64,000 nt of DNA, taken from positions 21,622,985-21,686,984 of the forward strand of contig CM035807.1 of assembly GCA_020466095.1 (NCBI GenBank). Reading direction: 5' to 3'. The notes below the pieces were generated by a model that had not been told where the DNA came from, ran no database searches, and saw only the letters and a program-made list of their open reading frames with translations. Source of the DNA: Chlorops oryzae (lineage: Eukaryota > Arthropoda > Insecta > Diptera > Chloropidae). Positions 59,246 through 64,000 of the stretch are shown piece by piece. Position 1 is the first letter of the stretch. Each line of letters begins with the position of its first letter. Position numbers and translations under genes: made by a program.

Positions 59246-59854
59246 GTGTTATTCCGGAGAGCGAAAATGGGATAAGTAATGTTGGTACGGTTCGGACTCA
59301 CAAAACTGGACGTCCAAAATGCAAAAAATACATACGGTTAATTTTTGCAATGTCGAAAGATTAGTTTTTGTTGATATAGGCTCCCAGCGGCCAACAGTAC
59401 CTACCGCCTGAAAAGTATACGAGACTGTAAGCGACCTGAATATTAATTGTTACAAATTATACGAGAATTTAAGCGAACTGCCTACCAATAGATTACAAAG
59501 TATGCGAGATTGTAGGCGAACTGCCAACTAACAGCTTACTTTATGTCAGGCATCTCCAAAATGGGAAAGGCATTTGTGTTAGTGAGCAAGAGAGCGAATG
59601 CGCTGAAAAAAATTTCAACACTAATTGCGTGCGCTCAATAAAATTTTTAGTTTCCATAACTTGTTAGTAACAAATAAAATAATTTGCATAAATCAATGAA
59701 ATATAAGATTACTAGCGTGGAAAAACTTAACAAATAACAAATATTCGGCTATATAAAGGTGTCATGTTCAATGCATTTTTCAATGTCTACCACACCGCCA
59801 CAACTTCTTATCAAAAGAATACTTTCTAAATGTTTTGCGCTGCTTTGAACAAAT

Positions 59855-60859
59855 CGTCGCTACTCTTCAAAAACCACGTAAGCGCCAATTTCTCGAAAAT
59901 GACATTTTTGGTTTTTATGGTAGAAAAATATATTTCCTATGAGTTGGCAGTCTCAACTTGACAAGTTTCTATGAAAAAAATTAAGGCCAATTCAAAAACC
60001 TCGTAAGTGCCATACAAAACGAAAATTTCCTGCAAAACCTTTTTTTTTTTTGCTCATAAATAAATTTAAAAAATACAATCTTTCTCATTTGTAAAGAGAC
60101 AGGCATATTTTGTTGTTGGAAACAAAAAACGAAAAAATATTTCCTTTAAAAGAAAGAAGAATGGCAAGCTGCTACTAACAATTTTAGGTATGGTGAATAA
60201 AACCCATGCTACTTTAAGATTTTAATAGTAGTAAGTATATCATAAAAAAATCTAAAATAGTGTTTTATCAACGGGTTTATCATTTTTATGACAATATATT
60301 AACAAAAATTGTACAATTTTAAAGACATCCTTCAAGTAGGTTGCAATGTCAATGACAAATACCGATTAAACATCAAATTTTTTGAAACGCTTCCAATAAG
60401 TAATAAAACCTAATAATTTTAAGTTGTTTTTTGAGGTTTTATTACTGAAAAAAATTTTTATAAGTTTGAAAAATTTTGTTTTCTAATTTGAATAAGAACG
60501 AAAAGAGAAGAAAAGCAAAGAAAAGAACGTAACAAGTAAAATTTGTTTGACTGAAAGAATAAATATTAATTTAAAAATTGCAATTTTCTTTTTTTTTTAG
60601 TTTGGAAAAACCTCGTAAGCGACAAAATTTGCAAATTTTGATTTGCGCAAAAAACACGTAAGCGACAAATTTGGGGAGAGCTACTTGTAACAAGTAAATA
60701 ATTTCAAAACAAAGTTGTGTACCGTTGGTGGAGTTACTAAACTATATTTTGATAAAATAAAATTGAATTTAAAACACCGATTTAAAAAACTATTAAGTTT
60801 TTTTCGTTTTCTGAAAATTCATGTCATGACGCTTACGTGGTTTTTGAAGAGTAGCGACG
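59855..60859. mobile_element. 1.0 kb inverted-repeat element with repeated CGTAAGCG motif
   Basis: Ends CGTCGCTACTCTTCAAAAAC and GTTTTTGAAGAGTAGCGACG are exact inverted copies, and the inverted identity continues through CACGTAAGCG to about 30 bp. AAAT flanks both sides (59851-59854, 60860-60863), a possible 4-bp duplication. The end motif recurs internally as AAAAACCTCGTAAGTGCC (about 59994), AAAAACCTCGTAAGCGAC (about 60605) and AAAAACACGTAAGCGAC (about 60650). No coding frame of note. Confidence 0.75.
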
Positions 60860-60863
60860 AAAT

Positions 60864-61750
60864 GTATTTCAAATCTGAAAATATTTGTTCACAAAAATAA
60901 GTTGATGGGAAAAACGATAAAAGCCTTAAGGAAATTTCTCAAAACCATTTGGGATCATAAAGTAGGCTTTGCATTCCATTTTGATAAAAAAAATTTTAAG
61001 TGTTTTTTAAAAAAAGGTTTCGCAGATCCGCTCGAAGTGTTTTCGTCGGGCGATTGCTACCGACTAAAGAAAGAGCGTAAAGCGGGAATTCCAATAGCGC
61101 AGGAGCTGCAGGAAATTTCCTGCTGCAGGAGGTGCAGGAAAAATTCAATTTCCAATAATGCGTGTGCATGGGCATGTCATTGCTGCGGTTTTGAGTGTGA
61201 ACTTGACTCAGTACATTTTTAGCTACTCTTGTACTCGTCTTATTTTCTATGAACGGAATGTAATATTCCCTTTTACTTAGCAAATAAGTTATAGAAATCA
61301 TATATATAGAGACCGATGCTTAAAAGAAAACATAATTTAATGCATATTAATTGATTAAGGAAGAAAAGGATACGTCCGTAGTACCAAGTACCATAAAAAA
61401 GTACTCAATAGTTTTTACAACACTGTTATATTCCTATCTTCAACTGTTATACTCAGCTGTCATGTTGCTTACGCGCAGGAAATATTCAATTTTTCGAACT
61501 CGTGCGTGTGCGTGAGCGTGCAGGAAATTGATTCGAACTAGTTCCATATGTTTTCATGTGTTGAATGTTTGCAGGAATTCACGTTACGCAGCTCCTGGCA
61601 ACAGTGGTGTGAAGTGAGCGAGAAAAATTTTGCTATGGCGTGGAGGTCTCTGCTTTATGTGGTGGTGGTAGGCGTTCATTCTACAAAATAGCCACGCTAG
61701 AAAAAAACTATACGAGGATGGTATATGAGGTCGTATGCATTACTGCCATA
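60864..61750. other. Intergenic DNA with GCAGGAAAT-type repeats
   Basis: Words such as GCAGGAGCTGCAGGAAATT, CTGCAGGAGGTGCAGG and TGCAGGAAATT recur at 61097-61142 and near 61520-61580. No gene or clean element ends. The 106-codon frame at 60902-61222 has no domain. Confidence 0.4.
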
Positions 61751-61921
61751 TAGAACTATAGCTGCAACTTCGGCCAAATTTTGGCGCGTTATGGCATGAT
61801 TTGGTGGAAAAGTTCAACTGTGGTGAACCACGCCATAAGTCGAGTGTTGTGGTGAACCACGTAATAGAAAGTGTGGTGTACCACGTAATAGCTTTTGGCC
61901 GCAGTTGCAGCTATAGTTCTA
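61751..61921. mobile_element. MITE with 19-bp inverted ends
   Basis: TAGAACTATAGCTGCAACT (61751-61769) and AGTTGCAGCTATAGTTCTA (61903-61921) are exact inverted copies, followed by CGGCCAAA/TTTTGGCC. TA occurs on both sides. Inside, GTGGTGAACCACG-type words (near 61816, 61848 and 61875) repeat three times and are themselves palindromic. 171 bp. Confidence 0.85.
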
Positions 61922-62008
61922 TATAATTACTGCCTACCGACCATGTAGGAGTGTAGGTCTAACTCTCGACGTCGAAAAGCATCTGCCGCTAATAAGAAAT
62001 TCACCATT

Positions 62009-62134
62009 AGGCAGGTATAGGAAATTCAACTCTTTTGAGAAATTCACCAAAAAGCTACCAACAAAAACCTTAGGCAGAAATAGGAAATTCAACTCTTTCG
62101 AGAAATTCACCAGAAAGCTACCAACAACAATACG
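62009..62134. repeat. Tandem duplication, 63-bp unit, two copies
   Basis: AGGCAGGTATAGGAAATTCA at 62009 and AGGCAGAAATAGGAAATTCA at 62072 begin two near-identical 63-bp units (GAGAAATTCACCAAAAAGCT against GAGAAATTCACCAGAAAGCT). Confidence 0.85.
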
Positions 62135-63640
62135 GGTAGACACAAAGTGGCACTATGATGCCATTTGCAAGAAAATTATCAAAGAAACACGGCGTCGGCT
62201 CGGTTTTTTATATTGCTTGAAAAGTTCATAATTGAAACTTTATTAAATATATTACGATATGCTTTTGCTTAATGTGCGCGAATGTTTTCATTTTGTAATA
62301 AATTGACATACATTTTTGACTACGGCTACGAATTTGATTATACATAGAATTTAGCATTTTTGCTGAAATAGTGTGATCAAAAAGTTATGTGGACAGGGAA
62401 GGACAAAAAAAACAATTTATATTTCTCCTTGATATTGAGATTCCTTGATTATTTTTATGTTTTTAAAGCTTTTCATATTATTTTATGAGTTTGGTAGATA
62501 TTTTATATGTAATGTACTCGAAAATCTCCCAAAATTAAAAATAAAAGTGGCAATGCATTTCACCACAGCAGAGCTAAAGATTTCGCTGCCATAGCATGCT
62601 TCTCTTTTCCTCATGCTATATGCCAATGTTGAAGCAGCGTAGCTCTAACACATTGTTCAATTGATCGCTGAAGATTGTTGTGTTGACCTGCACTTCCCTA
62701 CATGTCTACCGATACGAAATTCACGCGGCAAATGTCACGCTGACATACGATGAAGTACGGTGACGTTGTGTGCTTATTTATGCATGCAATCATAGACACT
62801 TGTGTATGACTGTTGCACAGCAGTGGACAGGAATTCACCGGTGACAATTATGCTAGAGGTGCGATGGCGAAAAAAATGCATTCACAGACAGAAATTGCCC
62901 TCTACCACTCTAAATGTCCAATAGAAAAAGTTGATATACTTCTCGTGAGTTTTCCCTCTTTATTTTCACTAATACTTTATTAAGAAATTATTTTTAAAAT
63001 TTTTGTTCGCCTCTCCTGGATCGAACAGCAATCTACGGTATTCTGCAATGTCGAGACTCATCATCTAGCGGCCACTTCTATGCTAAGTTCACTGACGTAA
63101 AACCTTATTATTAATTTTCAAATCATACCAATGATGATACAAGCTACGTGAATCAGCATCCTTTCAGATTGAATGTCCAAAGTGTCATGCAGAGAATTCC
63201 ACTCTATATGTCATAATTACATCACTGATGAATTGTCATGAGGGTATAATTACTGTCCACTAGAATGTGATACTTCTGTAGGCAGCATTTTGGCCGCTTA
63301 GTATTGGCAAAACTTGAATATTCTTTTATTTTTAAGATCATAGTATTTTTATTTTTTTTCTTTGTAACAAAGCTTATTTCACGCGTACGCAATGCCAACT
63401 CTATCATCTGGTGTTTTCTTATTCATGAAACATATAACTTTTATTGCTATATTTTCGATAAACCTGCCGCTTACCCAACTTTTAGTTCAAGTAAATCTTA
63501 ATTATCACCATCCTTTCATATTGAAAACTTAGCTTAAAGTGTACAAGAGCAACGTTTCCAACTCCTTCATATGTCTATATATGTTACATCTATGCATTGC
63601 ATTGAATCGCTGAAGGGCATATAAATTGATTTCTTCCATC
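62135..63640. other. Intergenic DNA before the terminal sulfotransferase-like exon
   Basis: AT-rich; short frames only. No paired-end element or RNA gene was recognised. Confidence 0.45.
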
Positions 63641-63773
63641 TTATAACAGTAATAGCTCATCTAATGTCACATTGTACGGTCGAAGAGCATTCTCGATCCA
63701 TTCGTCAAGCTTTGCTATAATATTTGGTGGCAGCTCCTCCTTGTGAGCCCCAATTTTTCCTTTACGTGTCAAA
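63641..63773 (-). CDS. Terminal exon of a probable sulfotransferase (partial gene)
   Basis: On the minus strand an acceptor (TTTTTCATTTTTAG) precedes 43 open codons and TAA: LTRKGKIGAHKEELPPNIIA then KLDEWIENALRPYN. The pattern R-K-G-K-x-G followed by an acidic helix and x-D-x-W-I is that of the C terminus of insect cytosolic sulfotransferases (luciferin/retinol-dehydratase type), where the RKG motif contacts the PAPS phosphate. Only this exon is in the window; the rest of the gene lies beyond 64000. The exon starts in phase 1. Identification rests on one short motif. Confidence 0.45.
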
Positions 63774-64000
63774 CTAAAAATGAAAAATGAGTAATTCAAA
63801 ATTTAAAGTATTTCTACAACGCCACATTGCCTTAATGTTACTTCAACAAAGAATGTGTCAGTAATAATGTAGAAAAATACGCATCTTGATATTAAATTTA
63901 AAAATATGCATCTTGAGCTTTTAGATGCGGGCGATAGTAGGGCTTCCAATCCCGCGATACCGGGAACATTTTAGTTTGTATGAGATGCGTCCTCTCATAT

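Overview
The window reads as nuclear DNA of a higher dipteran fly. It is AT-rich, its genes have short introns with GT-AG sites, and it is dense in small inverted-repeat transposons and microsatellites. The coding exons read as orb, a PEX11-gamma gene, wda, Elongin A and a Rad60/NIP45-like gene. From memory, this order resembles the 94E region of Drosophila melanogaster chromosome 3R (Muller element E). The large, transposon-rich intergenic DNA would suit a tephritid-type fly, but I cannot fix the species from sequence alone.

Layout. Positions 1-11.3 kb are non-coding DNA upstream of orb, with several MITEs, a roughly 0.9 kb terminal-inverted-repeat element carrying tRNA-like cassettes, and the tail of an RTE-like LINE. 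From 11.3 to 20.0 kb lies orb (+), with two candidate 5' coding exons, a confident block from 17032 to 20014, and a 3' UTR to about 21.2 kb. A roughly 7 kb AT-rich gap holds a SINE with a perfect 12-bp target duplication and a long inverted-repeat element. The PEX11-gamma gene (-) spans 28863-33426, wda (+) 34303-38267, Elongin A (-) 38880-42394, the Rad60/NIP45-like gene (+) 45151-47345, and a TMEM26-family gene (-) 48674-56792 whose 6.1 kb first intron is full of transposons. The last 7 kb is mostly inverted-repeat elements and ends in what looks like the last exon of a sulfotransferase (-) at 63641-63773.

Gene logic. Most of these genes are housekeeping regulators: translational control (Orb), a SAGA histone-acetylation subunit (Wda), RNA polymerase II elongation and ubiquitin ligase function (Elongin A), the SUMO pathway (Rad60-like) and peroxisome proliferation (Pex11). 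PEX11-gamma and wda are divergent, as are Elongin A and the Rad60-like gene; orb/PEX11, wda/Elongin A and Rad60-like/TMEM26-like converge. There is no operon-like logic.

Most unusual: (i) a tRNA-headed SINE architecture, two copies, whose 3' tail is an A/CCT-type short repeat; one copy has grown into a roughly 230-bp TTAGG-type array that mimics an arthropod telomere in a fly; (ii) a duplicated, indel-riddled copy of the first two wda exons, which may be an assembly artefact; (iii) two otherwise anonymous inverted-repeat elements (52736-54502 and 59855-60859) carrying regularly repeated internal motifs, candidate transposase-binding sites; (iv) several elements with clear target duplications, nested in each other. 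I saw no CRISPR array, intact tRNA or rRNA gene, or intact autonomous transposase.
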